This document shows, in pieces, positions 7,070 to 14,016 of a stretch of DNA of 16,736 nucleotides. The DNA lies in assembly GCA_947258675.1 (NCBI GenBank), contig CAMYJP010000069.1, positions 1 through 16,736 on the forward strand, written 5' to 3'. Position numbers and translations under genes: made by a program. Under the pieces are notes generated by a model. It searched no databases, was not told where the DNA came from, and saw nothing but the letters and a program-made list of their open reading frames with translations. Source of the stretch: an uncultured Desulfobulbaceae bacterium (GTDB lineage Bacteria; Desulfobacterota; Desulfobulbia; Desulfobulbales; BM004). How positions within the stretch are numbered: the stretch's first letter is position 1; every line of letters starts with the position of its first letter.

Positions 7070-7444
7070 ATGACAGTAAAAATATTTGGGGATCGAAGCC
7101 CTGACCCTCTACACGGAGTCAAGAAGGCTCAAAAAACCCAGTCTCCAAACAATAATTCGCGAGAAACGACATCTGATCGTGTTGATTTCTCTTCTGTACT
7201 AAAAGAAGTAAATCAAGCTAAAGAAATAACCCCTTTAGCAAGCATGGAAAGAACTAAAAAAGTGCAAGATTTCTCTTCTGTACTGAAAGAAGTAAATCAA
7301 GCTAAAGAAATGAGCCCGTTAGCAAGCATAGAAAGAACAAAAAAAGTGCAGGCGTTAAAGGAACAGGTAGCAAATGGGAATTATCATCCTGATTTGCATA
7401 AGGTTGCTGCGAGTCTCCTGAGATTTCTTACAGAAGGAAGATAA
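7070..7444 (+). CDS. flgM: FlgM, anti-sigma-28 factor, with internal duplication
   Basis: FlgM binds FliA and blocks late flagellar transcription until it is exported through the finished hook-basal body. The 124 residues (from ATG 7070) have a polar, probably disordered N-terminus. They end in the family's C-terminal part VQALKEQVANGNYHPDLHKV followed by AASLLRFL. Residues 39-66 and 67-94 are near-identical copies of a 28-residue unit starting DFSSVLKEVNQAKE, part of the region expected to form the first sigma-binding helices. FlgM homologues in this group usually have one such unit and are about 95-100 residues long, so the gene looks internally duplicated. flgN follows two bases after the stop, as in most late operons. 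Confidence 0.88.
   Translation: MTVKIFGDRSPDPLHGVKKAQKTQSPNNNSRETTSDRVDFSSVLKEVNQAKEITPLASMERTKKVQDFSSVLKEVNQAKEMSPLASIERTKKVQALKEQVANGNYHPDLHKVAASLLRFLTEGR
7184..7351 (+). repeat. 84-bp in-frame tandem duplication within flgM
   Basis: Two head-to-tail units, 7184-7267 and 7268-7351, each encode 28 residues. By eye they differ at 7 of 84 bases, giving three amino-acid changes (I/M, T/S, M/I) and four silent ones. The divergence shows the duplication is not an assembly artefact of the same read and that both copies have been kept in frame. Confidence 0.95.
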
Positions 7445-7446
7445 TT

Positions 7447-7800
7447 ATGGCGGCCCAGAACATACACGACCAGCTTTGCCATTTACATTCACTATTATTG
7501 GAAGAAAGGGAATGCGCCAAATCTCTTGATATTGATGGAATAATCAAAATTTCAAAGGAGAAGGGAGAATTACTAAAGACCTTGGATCCTATAGAAAATT
7601 TAAACCCGGAAGATGCTTCATTCGCCGAAACAATCCGGGCTGAAAACCGTCGTAACGCATACCTTTTCTGGTCGACCCTTAATTGGATTCGTGATTCCAT
7701 GGAATTTTTCGGCAAACAAGTATCACCCAAGGTCTACAATTCTGGTGGCAGCGCTATAAACAACTGTTCCAACGGCAGACTTCTTTCAGGAAAAATATGA
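7447..7800 (+). CDS. flgN: FlgN, chaperone for FlgK and FlgL
   Basis: FlgN is the cytosolic export chaperone of the hook-associated proteins FlgK and FlgL. The 117 residues are mostly helical (LHSLLLEERECAKSLDIDGI, then KEKGELLKTLD, and ENRRNAYLFWSTLNWIRDSM), consistent with a long coiled-coil bundle. The end, YNSGGSAI followed by GRLLSGKI, matches the C-terminal signature of FlgN proteins in this lineage, where the chaperone grips its client. AAGGAAGA precedes the ATG. It lies between flgM and flgK, its expected place. Sequence similarity in this family is low, so the call leans on context and the C-terminal motif. Confidence 0.85.
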   Translation: MAAQNIHDQLCHLHSLLLEERECAKSLDIDGIIKISKEKGELLKTLDPIENLNPEDASFAETIRAENRRNAYLFWSTLNWIRDSMEFFGKQVSPKVYNSGGSAINNCSNGRLLSGKI

Positions 7801-7801
7801 C

Positions 7802-9178
7802 ATGAGTGGACTTCTTGCTGCGCTGAATTCCGGAAAATCCAGCCTCTTTACCAATCAGAAGCTCATAGAAATTGCGGGCAACAACATCAGTAATGTAAAT
7901 ACGCCCGGATATTCCAGACAAAAAGGTGTAATCAATTCCCAGCCCTCTCTTGAAATCAATGGCTATTTTGTTGGTATGGGTACAAGAGTTGATGATATTG
8001 TCCGTGAACATGATGTCTTTATCACCAATCAACTTCAGGCGAAAAATAGCACCTTGGGTGAAGAAAACGCTAAATCAATCCCTCTCACTGAACTTGAAAG
8101 TATTTTTAATATTTCAGAACAGAATTTAGCAACAGAGATTGATCGGTTTTTTGATGCCTGGCAGGAACTGGCTTCCAATCCAGGTGGACAAGTTGAACGG
8201 GATATCGTTATGCAACAGGCTGATAAACTTGCAGGCGCCTTTTCTAACACTTCTCTTGACCTTGACAAGACCAGGAACGATATAAACAGTACCCTGACAT
8301 CTAAAATTGATTCCATTAACCTTAAATTAACTGAAGTTGCTGAATTAAACGGAAGAATTTCTGATATAGAGGCAACAGGCCATACGGCAAACGCTTTCCA
8401 TGACCGACGAGACCTTCTTCTGCGAGAATTGTCTCACAGCCTTGGAATACAGTCATACAAAGAAAATAACGGGATGATTACGGTAACACTACCTGGTGGA
8501 CTGCCGCTTGTGCAACTTACAGAAGCTCTGGAACTACAAAGTGTTGAGGTAGCCGGTAATATACAGTTTCAACTGCAATACAATAACAGCACATTCAATG
8601 CCAACTTGAATAATTTCGGCGGCGAATTCAAAGGGTTACTTTCTGTACGAGACCAACTTATACCTTCACTGAAAAGCAGCCTTGATACTATGGCATATAC
8701 AATGGTATCGGAAGTTAATACGCAGCATCAGGCAGGAAGAGGTCTTGATGATAACACTCATCTATTCTTCGATGCCCTTGCTACTGAAACTAATGCAAGC
8801 CTGAACCTCAGTCTGGCAGTTCAAAATACCAATGAATTGGCAGCAGGGACCAGCTCTGCTCCTGGGGACAATGCGAACGCACTGCTCATTGCGGCCTTAC
8901 GAAATAATAAAATGGTCGGTAATACAGATACATTAGCGGAAGCATATGGCAAAATAACAGCAACGGTGGGAATTGAATCACGTCAGAATAAACTGTCATT
9001 AGAGGGGACAGAAGATGCGCTTATACAGTTAGAAAACTTACGAGAAGGTGTTTCAGGTGTTTCCCTGGAAGAAGAGATGATAAATCTGATACAATACCAA
9101 GCTGGCTTCCAGGCATCTTCCAAATTCCTGTCCATTGTCGATGAGATGCTTGATTCATTGCTTTCTCTCAAGAGGTAA
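7802..9178 (+). CDS. flgK: FlgK, hook-associated protein 1
   Basis: FlgK forms the first junction layer between hook and filament. The N-terminus LLAALNSGKSSLFTNQKLIE followed by IAGNNISNVNTPGYSRQK is the diagnostic FlgK D0 sequence. A D1 motif FFDAWQELASNPGG appears near residues 117-130. The C-terminal helix is GVSLEEEMINLIQYQAGFQA then SSKFLSIVDEMLDSLLSL. With 458 residues it is at the short end for FlgK, meaning a small outer domain. The start lies one base after the flgN TGA with AGGAAAA upstream, so translation is probably coupled. The ORF is intact. Confidence 0.97.
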   Translation: MSGLLAALNSGKSSLFTNQKLIEIAGNNISNVNTPGYSRQKGVINSQPSLEINGYFVGMGTRVDDIVREHDVFITNQLQAKNSTLGEENAKSIPLTELESIFNISEQNLATEIDRFFDAWQELASNPGGQVERDIVMQQADKLAGAFSNTSLDLDKTRNDINSTLTSKIDSINLKLTEVAELNGRISDIEATGHTANAFHDRRDLLLRELSHSLGIQSYKENNGMITVTLPGGLPLVQLTEALELQSVEVAGNIQFQLQYNNSTFNANLNNFGGEFKGLLSVRDQLIPSLKSSLDTMAYTMVSEVNTQHQAGRGLDDNTHLFFDALATETNASLNLSLAVQNTNELAAGTSSAPGDNANALLIAALRNNKMVGNTDTLAEAYGKITATVGIESRQNKLSLEGTEDALIQLENLREGVSGVSLEEEMINLIQYQAGFQASSKFLSIVDEMLDSLLSLKR

Positions 9179-9181
9179 GAA

Positions 9182-10123
9182 ATGCGTGCCACGCTAGGAA
9201 CCACTTATAGAACTCTTCAGACCCAGATCAACCAGATGAGTGACCGGTTGAACAGTATACGGATGGTCGCAACCAGTGGTAAAAAAGTCAATAAACCATC
9301 CGATGATCCTACTGCTATAGAACCTATACTAAACTCGCGCGCTCAAATTCGGGCTAATGACCAATATATGAAAACCATGGGACAAGGATTAGATAAAATA
9401 CAGACCGTGGAAAGTCATTTGGCTCATATGGAAAATATCCTCGTAAATGCAAAGGAGATAGCCATAAACTCTATTAATGGTGCCATGGATAGCCAGAGTA
9501 GAGTCATTCTCGCGGATAATATCGGACACCTAAAAGATGAACTTCTTGCTGCAGCAAACACCAAAATAAACGGTAAATATATATTTGCCGGATATGAGGA
9601 AGGGACTTTGCCATTTACAACAAATCCAGTTTATGATCCGCTGAATCCGCTCTCACGGCCAATCCTTTATAATGGCGATAATAATGCCACTTCTCTTGAA
9701 ATTTCCCCAGGAGAAACTGTTGAAGTCAGCTTATCCGGTAATGAACTTTTTCTCGGTGATGCTGATAATGATGGAACTGTTGATGCAGGCAGTGCAGACA
9801 TGTTTGCAACTTTGACCAAGATAGAAGAAGCCTTAAGAGCAAATAACCCCAGTGGGGTTGAGGCTCAGTTGGATAACCTGGATGTTGCCGCTGACCAAAA
9901 CAGACAACTCCGCGCCCGTATGGGAAACAACGCTCAGCGTATTGAAACGGCCTCAGGACATTTGGAAAACGCTCAGATAGATATGAAGGCAATATTATCC
10001 CGTTATGAAGATGCAGATATCATCGAGACTTTGACAAGCTTGACCCAACAGGAAACCGCTTTTGAGGCTGCATTAAAGGTTACTGCCGAGGTATCAAGAC
10101 TTTCAATTCTTGATTTTATCTAA
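9182..10123 (+). CDS. flgL: FlgL, hook-associated protein 3
   Basis: FlgL forms the second junction layer, on which flagellin polymerises. The N-terminus MRATLGTTYRTLQTQINQMS with SGKKVNKPSDDPTAI is the flagellin-like D0/D1 signature shared by FlgL. ANTKINGKYIFAGYEEGTLPF (in two parts) is the typical FlgL segment, and the C-terminus TSLTQQETAFEAALKVTAEV followed by SRLSILDFI closes the coiled coil. Length is 313 residues. Residues 193-201, DADNDGTVD, resemble a calcium-binding loop (DxDxDGxxD) in the outer domain. The start is three bases after flgK. A strong terminator follows 26 bases after the stop. Confidence 0.96.
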   Translation: MRATLGTTYRTLQTQINQMSDRLNSIRMVATSGKKVNKPSDDPTAIEPILNSRAQIRANDQYMKTMGQGLDKIQTVESHLAHMENILVNAKEIAINSINGAMDSQSRVILADNIGHLKDELLAAANTKINGKYIFAGYEEGTLPFTTNPVYDPLNPLSRPILYNGDNNATSLEISPGETVEVSLSGNELFLGDADNDGTVDAGSADMFATLTKIEEALRANNPSGVEAQLDNLDVAADQNRQLRARMGNNAQRIETASGHLENAQIDMKAILSRYEDADIIETLTSLTQQETAFEAALKVTAEVSRLSILDFI

Positions 10124-10149
10124 ATTTAACAGCATACTCGCAGTATATT

Positions 10150-10176
10150 TCACCTGCGTCAGCAGGTGATTTTTTT
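10150..10176 (+). terminator. Rho-independent terminator of the flgM-N-K-L operon
   Basis: TCACCTGC and GCAGGTGA form a perfect 8-bp stem around loop GTCA, followed by seven T. It separates the sigma-28 operon from csrA-fliW. Confidence 0.93.
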
Positions 10177-10212
10177 AAGCATGATTATATATAAATCTTC
10201 TATTAACTTAAA

Positions 10213-10250
10213 TTTCTCCTTCGGAGGAAGGAAGAGAAAAGCCAAGGAGG
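10213..10250 (+). promoter_or_regulatory. csrA leader: hairpin and GGA motifs, possible CsrA autoregulation
   Basis: TTTCTCC (10213-10219), loop TTC and GGAGGAA (10223-10229) can form a hairpin. The leader holds GGA at 10223, 10226 and 10230, and a further AGGAGG at 10245-10250 is the csrA Shine-Dalgarno. CTCCTT (10216-10221) could alternatively pair with AAGGAG of that Shine-Dalgarno. CsrA binds GGA in hairpin loops and represses its own mRNA in several bacteria, so autoregulation is plausible but inferred. An AT-rich stretch around 10184-10196 could hold the -10 element. Confidence 0.45.
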
Positions 10251-10256
10251 GCGACT

Positions 10257-10496
10257 ATGCTGGTTCTGACAAGAAGGCCTGGGGAAGGACTTCACATTGG
10301 CGATGATATCAAAATTACAATTCTTGAAATTAAAGGGGGAGGCATCAGAATAGGTATCGATGCCCCGCGTGATAAAAGAATTTACAGACATGAAATATAT
10401 GATCGCATCTGCCAAGAAAACCAAGAGGCGACAAATTGGGATATTGACGATCTCAATATGCTGACTAAAGCCATCAAGGAGAAAAAGAAACCCTAA
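10257..10496 (+). CDS. csrA: CsrA, carbon storage/flagellin translation regulator
   Basis: CsrA is a small dimeric RNA-binding protein that represses translation by binding GGA motifs near ribosome binding sites; beside fliW it typically controls flagellin. The opening MLVLTRRPGEGLHIGDDIKI is the conserved first beta strands, with Arg6 or Arg7 at the RNA-binding edge. GIRIGIDAPRDKRIYRHEIY supplies the second RNA contact, with the conserved Arg before HEIY. The tail is somewhat long and ends in KEKKKP, giving 79 residues. AGGAGG seven bases upstream is an excellent ribosome binding site. The TAA overlaps the fliW start as TAATG. Confidence 0.97.
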   Translation: MLVLTRRPGEGLHIGDDIKITILEIKGGGIRIGIDAPRDKRIYRHEIYDRICQENQEATNWDIDDLNMLTKAIKEKKKP

Positions 10497-10942
10497 TGAG
10501 TATGAAAAGCTCGTCTGATATAAAAAAAATAATTACCCGCTTCGGCGAGGTTGAGTACGACCCGGATAAAACATTAACCTTTCCTGATGGCCTCATAGGT
10601 TTTGGATCCTTGCGGGAATTCATCGTTATGCCAAACAGGAAAGAGGGGCCTCTTTTCTGGATTCAAAGCGTGGAAGACCCACAAATAGCCTTTGTGGTTA
10701 CAGACCCGACCAATTTTTTTCTGGAATATCGGATAATACCTAACCAGATCGAACTTGATAAACTTGGAGTTTCTGCTGAAGATGAATATTACGCGCTTGC
10801 AATTGTAACCGTTCCACCAGACCAAAAGATTACCCTTAATCTGGCAGCTCCAATAGTTTATACACCCAAAAAAAACCGGGCGATACAGATTATTTTGGAG
10901 AACACCGAGTTTGGTCCTAAAACTCCTCTTCCAGATTCATAG
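10496..10942 (+). CDS. fliW: FliW, flagellar assembly factor and CsrA antagonist
   Basis: FliW binds CsrA when it is not bound to flagellin, releasing flagellin mRNA for translation; this links filament assembly with flagellin synthesis. The 148-residue protein shows the family pattern FGEVEYDPDKTLTFPDGLIG followed by FGSLREFIVM, then PLFWIQSVEDPQIAFVVTDP and a C-terminal LAAPIVYTPKKNRAIQIILE. The ATG overlaps the csrA stop, and a second in-frame ATG two codons on (10502) is possible. AAGGAG lies about 14 bases upstream, so coupling to csrA probably matters. Confidence 0.96.
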   Translation: MSMKSSSDIKKIITRFGEVEYDPDKTLTFPDGLIGFGSLREFIVMPNRKEGPLFWIQSVEDPQIAFVVTDPTNFFLEYRIIPNQIELDKLGVSAEDEYYALAIVTVPPDQKITLNLAAPIVYTPKKNRAIQIILENTEFGPKTPLPDS

Positions 10943-10990
10943 TTCCTCAATATTACAAAGATTTCTGCTGCTAATACTAGGTATATACTT

Positions 10991-11033
10991 AAATGGCCTT
11001 CTTTTTGCAAAATAAAAGAGAAGGCCATTTTTA
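10991..11033 (+). terminator. Strong rho-independent terminator after fliW
   Basis: AAATGGCCTTCT (10991-11002) and AGAAGGCCATTT (11019-11030) are a perfect 12-bp inverted repeat, followed by T residues to 11032. The A-rich left flank means it could also terminate transcription arriving from the other side. Confidence 0.92.
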
Positions 11034-11260
11034 TATGTACGCCCAGCAAAATTATTAGGTATGGCCGAAACTTTAAATACGGTAAGTAATTGGTTTTCTG
11101 GTACTATTTAAATTATTTTTGTTTTGACATTATGGAAGGATAATCATTGTTCTGGAACTATGAGTCAAATTATTGAGTTGAGTTAGTATTTTGACAAAAA
11201 CCTATCTGCTGTTCAATTAAAGGGCCAGATCAAAAAAATAGAGATCATTGCAGGAACATT
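11034..11260. other. AT-rich intergenic region upstream of the Maf gene
   Basis: Together with the terminator, this belongs to a 318-base stretch without a gene. It holds two TTGACA boxes (11124-11129 and 11191-11196), neither with a good -10 element at 16-18 bases. It also contains the dyad listed separately and a 16-codon ATG frame at 11061 (MAETLNTVSNWFSGTI) that I do not call as a gene. A promoter for the glycosylation genes is expected here but not defined. Confidence 0.4.
11144..11163. promoter_or_regulatory. Operator-like dyad upstream of the Maf gene
   Basis: TCAT-T-GTTC-TG-GAAC-T-ATGA is two-fold symmetric except for one T/T position in each arm. It starts 14 bases after a TTGACA box. 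The symmetry is better suited to a dimeric DNA-binding protein than to an RNA hairpin. No regulator can be named. Confidence 0.3.
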
Positions 11261-12811
11261 ATGAGACAAGAAAATCTACAAACAATGAATGAGAACGCAG
11301 ATCACCTTGATTTACTGGGACCTGTTGTGTCAAATATTTTCGGTGATCAATATTTGTATTCAATTAATCGTGATGCCTTCAATAAAGTGGGTTCTGATGC
11401 TTTTTACGCGTCACACTTCGGCAGGGGTCTAATTAAAAAAAATACACTGCAGATAATTATTGGTACCGATTCAGGTCTTCTGATCAAATACATCAATAAG
11501 CAGGATATACCTGAAGGTTCGCAATTTCTCTTTATAGAGATAGACGAAATGGCATCCTATCTTGACCAAACCCTGGACTGGTCTAAACTGGACCCAAGGA
11601 TAAAATGTATCTCCTATAACAACTGGTTTGAACAGACAAAAACCTTAAATATTACTGACTATATCTATATCAATAATCTTAAAATTACTAAGTCCATTGC
11701 TGCACAAGATGATTTTCTTTCAAAGTATACAGAAATTTCCTGGCAGGTCCGTAAAAAGCTGGAACAGTTATTTTGGCAGGTTAATGCGAACTTAGGAAGT
11801 GAGGCATTTCTTTATCGTCAAATAGAAAATCTAGCGGAAAACCGCGTACCATCAGCATACCTGAAAAACACCTTTTGCGGCAAGACGGCTGTTCTTCTGG
11901 CCGGTGGGCCTTCATTGGATGATTTTTTGCCATGGGTGAAGGCAAATCGTGATAATTTTGCACTTTTAGCTGTCTCCAGAATATCCAGGCGATTATTGGA
12001 AGTAGATTTGAAGCCTGACATGATATTTTCGATTGATCCGCATGAAATCAGTTTTGACGTAAGCAAAGAAATGCTATTACTGCCTGAGAAGACTGTTTTT
12101 GTTAACCTGTATCATGCATCCAGTATGCTTGTTGGACAATGGCGTGGCAGAAACGTGTTCTCCGGCCAACGATTTCCATGGTCTACGAAACTGAATGAAG
12201 AAAGTATTGGTAAATCAGGCGGCACGGTAACTAACTTTGCCCTTTCTACAGCTATTGATATGGGTTTTTCTCAAATAATCCTTGTTGGTCTAAATCTCTG
12301 CTATAGCAAAGACGGTTACACACATGCAAAGGGTAGCAATGAATTCGATACTGGTCCTAATTTAGGCAATCTGGTTACCTATGTTGAAACCAACGGCGGC
12401 TGGCTGGCTGAGACAGACCATGAATTTGAAGCGGCTGTGACCTATTTGAAGCTTCAGGCAAATGATGCAAAAAAACATAATGTAAGACTGATCAACCCTG
12501 CTCCTGATGCAGTTAAAATACCTGATATTGAGCATCTATCTGTTGAAGCAATTGCCATAAATCCCTTAGAGAAACCGGCACTGACCAGCCTTCACGACGC
12601 CCTGCCGGAGGACACTAGAGAAAGCAGAACCGCCCACTATAAAAACATTCTTACCGAACTGGCTCGGGCTAATGGTAATTTCAGAAAGATAAAACATCTT
12701 GCTCTTGAAGCCCTTGCAGCCAACAAAGGCCTTTTTGGGAGAGATGGTAAAAAAGCAGACTTCAAATATAAAAAACAGATGGACAAAATAGAAAGGAAAC
12801 TTAACCAGTAA
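11261..12811 (+). CDS. Maf-type protein (DUF115/MptE-like), cut by an in-frame TAA
   Basis: This is a motility-associated factor of the DUF115 family (6-hydroxymethylpterin diphosphokinase MptE-like fold). Such proteins are linked to nonulosonate glycosylation of flagellin. The N-terminal 200 residues are the variable domain. The DUF115 core covers about residues 205-370: GKTAVLLAGGPSLDDFLP near 209-226, KPDMIFSIDPHE near 253-264, then GGTVTNFALSTAIDMGFSQI followed by ILVGLNLCYSKDGYTHAKG. The chain stops after residue 516 at TAA, but the same frame continues open to 13783 with family-like text (see next entry). The natural protein was therefore probably about 840 residues. AGGA six bases before the ATG supports the start. 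The core domain is intact, so a truncated protein might still fold. Confidence 0.85.
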   Translation: MRQENLQTMNENADHLDLLGPVVSNIFGDQYLYSINRDAFNKVGSDAFYASHFGRGLIKKNTLQIIIGTDSGLLIKYINKQDIPEGSQFLFIEIDEMASYLDQTLDWSKLDPRIKCISYNNWFEQTKTLNITDYIYINNLKITKSIAAQDDFLSKYTEISWQVRKKLEQLFWQVNANLGSEAFLYRQIENLAENRVPSAYLKNTFCGKTAVLLAGGPSLDDFLPWVKANRDNFALLAVSRISRRLLEVDLKPDMIFSIDPHEISFDVSKEMLLLPEKTVFVNLYHASSMLVGQWRGRNVFSGQRFPWSTKLNEESIGKSGGTVTNFALSTAIDMGFSQIILVGLNLCYSKDGYTHAKGSNEFDTGPNLGNLVTYVETNGGWLAETDHEFEAAVTYLKLQANDAKKHNVRLINPAPDAVKIPDIEHLSVEAIAINPLEKPALTSLHDALPEDTRESRTAHYKNILTELARANGNFRKIKHLALEALAANKGLFGRDGKKADFKYKKQMDKIERKLNQ

Positions 12812-13783
12812 TATAAAGATTTTTCTTTTATTGTCAAACAGTTCGGTATTCGATTTTTTCTAAAAACCACCAGACCTGATCCAGATAAAGAGTGGACGGA
12901 TGATGAAATTGAAAACACAGCGAAAATTTACTACGAGGCTTATCGAGATTCTGCTGAAACGCTTTTGAAAACCATTAAGAAAGCCCAAAAACGATTACAT
13001 GCAAGATTGGAAGAGGAAAAGGAATCACCTGACTTCAAGAATCTGCTTATTCCTTTATGGAGAAAAGAAAAACAACCAGGACGTGGTTTGGTCTGGCAGA
13101 TCAGGAATAAAAACTGCTCAGATACTCTGCCTAATGAGATAAATATAGAATTTGATAAATTGCACGATGAATTTTCAGAAATCATTGATGAAAAAGAGAC
13201 GCCCCAATTGGATCTCTGTAAACATTATGCTGAATTAAAAGGTGTAAAGAATAAAGCTCTTCATTTTTATCAAAACAATGACATGGATGACTTAAATCGT
13301 TTAGCTGAAGCCCTTGCAAAACACCCGAATCCTGAGGCTACGCCGTATTATTTTCTCGCATCCGGATATGTCGCAGAATTGGGAGGTGACAAGGAAAAAG
13401 CATTGGAACACTATCAGCAATTAATATCGGATTTAGATGGTCCTCTGCTAGAAGAAGCCTTACGCCGAATTACGTCAATTACGCTGAGTATCAATGATGG
13501 GCAAAATGCCCTCGAAGGGCTGAAATGTCTTTCTGCAATATCTCCAATATACCTGCAACAATACGCAGAAATGCTGAAAATCTCCGGAGATTCCCAAAAA
13601 GCTTTAGAGGTGTATGCGGATTATATCGAATTTTTCCCCGAGGATCTGAATGCATACCTGCGGGCAGGTAGCATCTACAAAGAACTTAACATAGAAGAAG
13701 GAGCACAGATGATGTTTCGGCATGTACTGACAAAAGACCCAGACAATCAAGCTGCCCATACGCTGCTCAATAATATGAGGTAA
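12812..13783 (+). CDS. C-terminal continuation of the Maf protein with TPR repeats, start unclear
   Basis: This frame is the same as that of the preceding gene, separated from it only by one TAA codon. It has no ATG for about 470 bases. The nearest alternative start, TTG 12965, has no good ribosome binding site. Residues before it (KDFSFIVKQFGIRFFLKTTR and PDPDKEWTDDEIENTAKIYY) look like real coding sequence of the Maf C-terminal region, which argues that the two ORFs were one gene. From about 13230 the protein is helical repeats of TPR type, for example YYFLASGYVAELGGDKEKAL and LKISGDSQKALEVYADYIEF, then AYLRAGSIYKELNIEEGAQM. TPR tails usually mediate protein contacts, here possibly with flagellin or the sugar-activating enzymes. 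Product length from 12812 would be 323 residues, from TTG 272. Confidence 0.7.
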   Translation, partial: YKDFSFIVKQFGIRFFLKTTRPDPDKEWTDDEIENTAKIYYEAYRDSAETLLKTIKKAQKRLHARLEEEKESPDFKNLLIPLWRKEKQPGRGLVWQIRNKNCSDTLPNEINIEFDKLHDEFSEIIDEKETPQLDLCKHYAELKGVKNKALHFYQNNDMDDLNRLAEALAKHPNPEATPYYFLASGYVAELGGDKEKALEHYQQLISDLDGPLLEEALRRITSITLSINDGQNALEGLKCLSAISPIYLQQYAEMLKISGDSQKALEVYADYIEFFPEDLNAYLRAGSIYKELNIEEGAQMMFRHVLTKDPDNQAAHTLLNNMR

Positions 13784-13844
13784 ATATTAATAGTCCATAG
13801 CACACCATCATTGTCACTACTCTGTCTTTTTTCCCATTATCTGC

Positions 13845-13870
13845 AAATAATTTACCGCAGTAAATTATTT
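13845..13870 (+). terminator. AT-rich hairpin, possible terminator after the Maf gene
   Basis: AAATAATTTAC and GTAAATTATTT form a perfect 11-bp inverted repeat around loop CGCA. It lacks a separate T-run after the stem, so termination is possible but weaker than at the two other sites. Confidence 0.45.
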
Positions 13871-14016
13871 GATTGTGAAGCAATTTGCCGCCTATTTTCT
13901 TAATATTCCTCTTTCTTAAAAATTCAAGAATAAACCAGCACTTGTGCATTCAATTTCCATAGAGCATAATAGGATCAATTCTAAATAAATTCAAAAACCT
14001 ATAAAAAGGGTAACGA

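Noticed and set aside
11061..11111. 16-codon ORF (MAETLNTVSNWFSGTI) before the Maf gene
   Set aside because: No good ribosome binding site and no similarity I recognise; probably chance.
11191..11219. TTGACA promoter for the Maf gene
   Set aside because: The -35 box is perfect, but at 15-18 bases downstream no acceptable -10 box is present.
12809..12811. Stop-codon reassignment or selenocysteine/pyrrolysine insertion in the Maf gene
   Set aside because: The codon is TAA, which is neither the Sec (TGA) nor Pyl (TAG) codon, and TAA ends many intact genes in this window.
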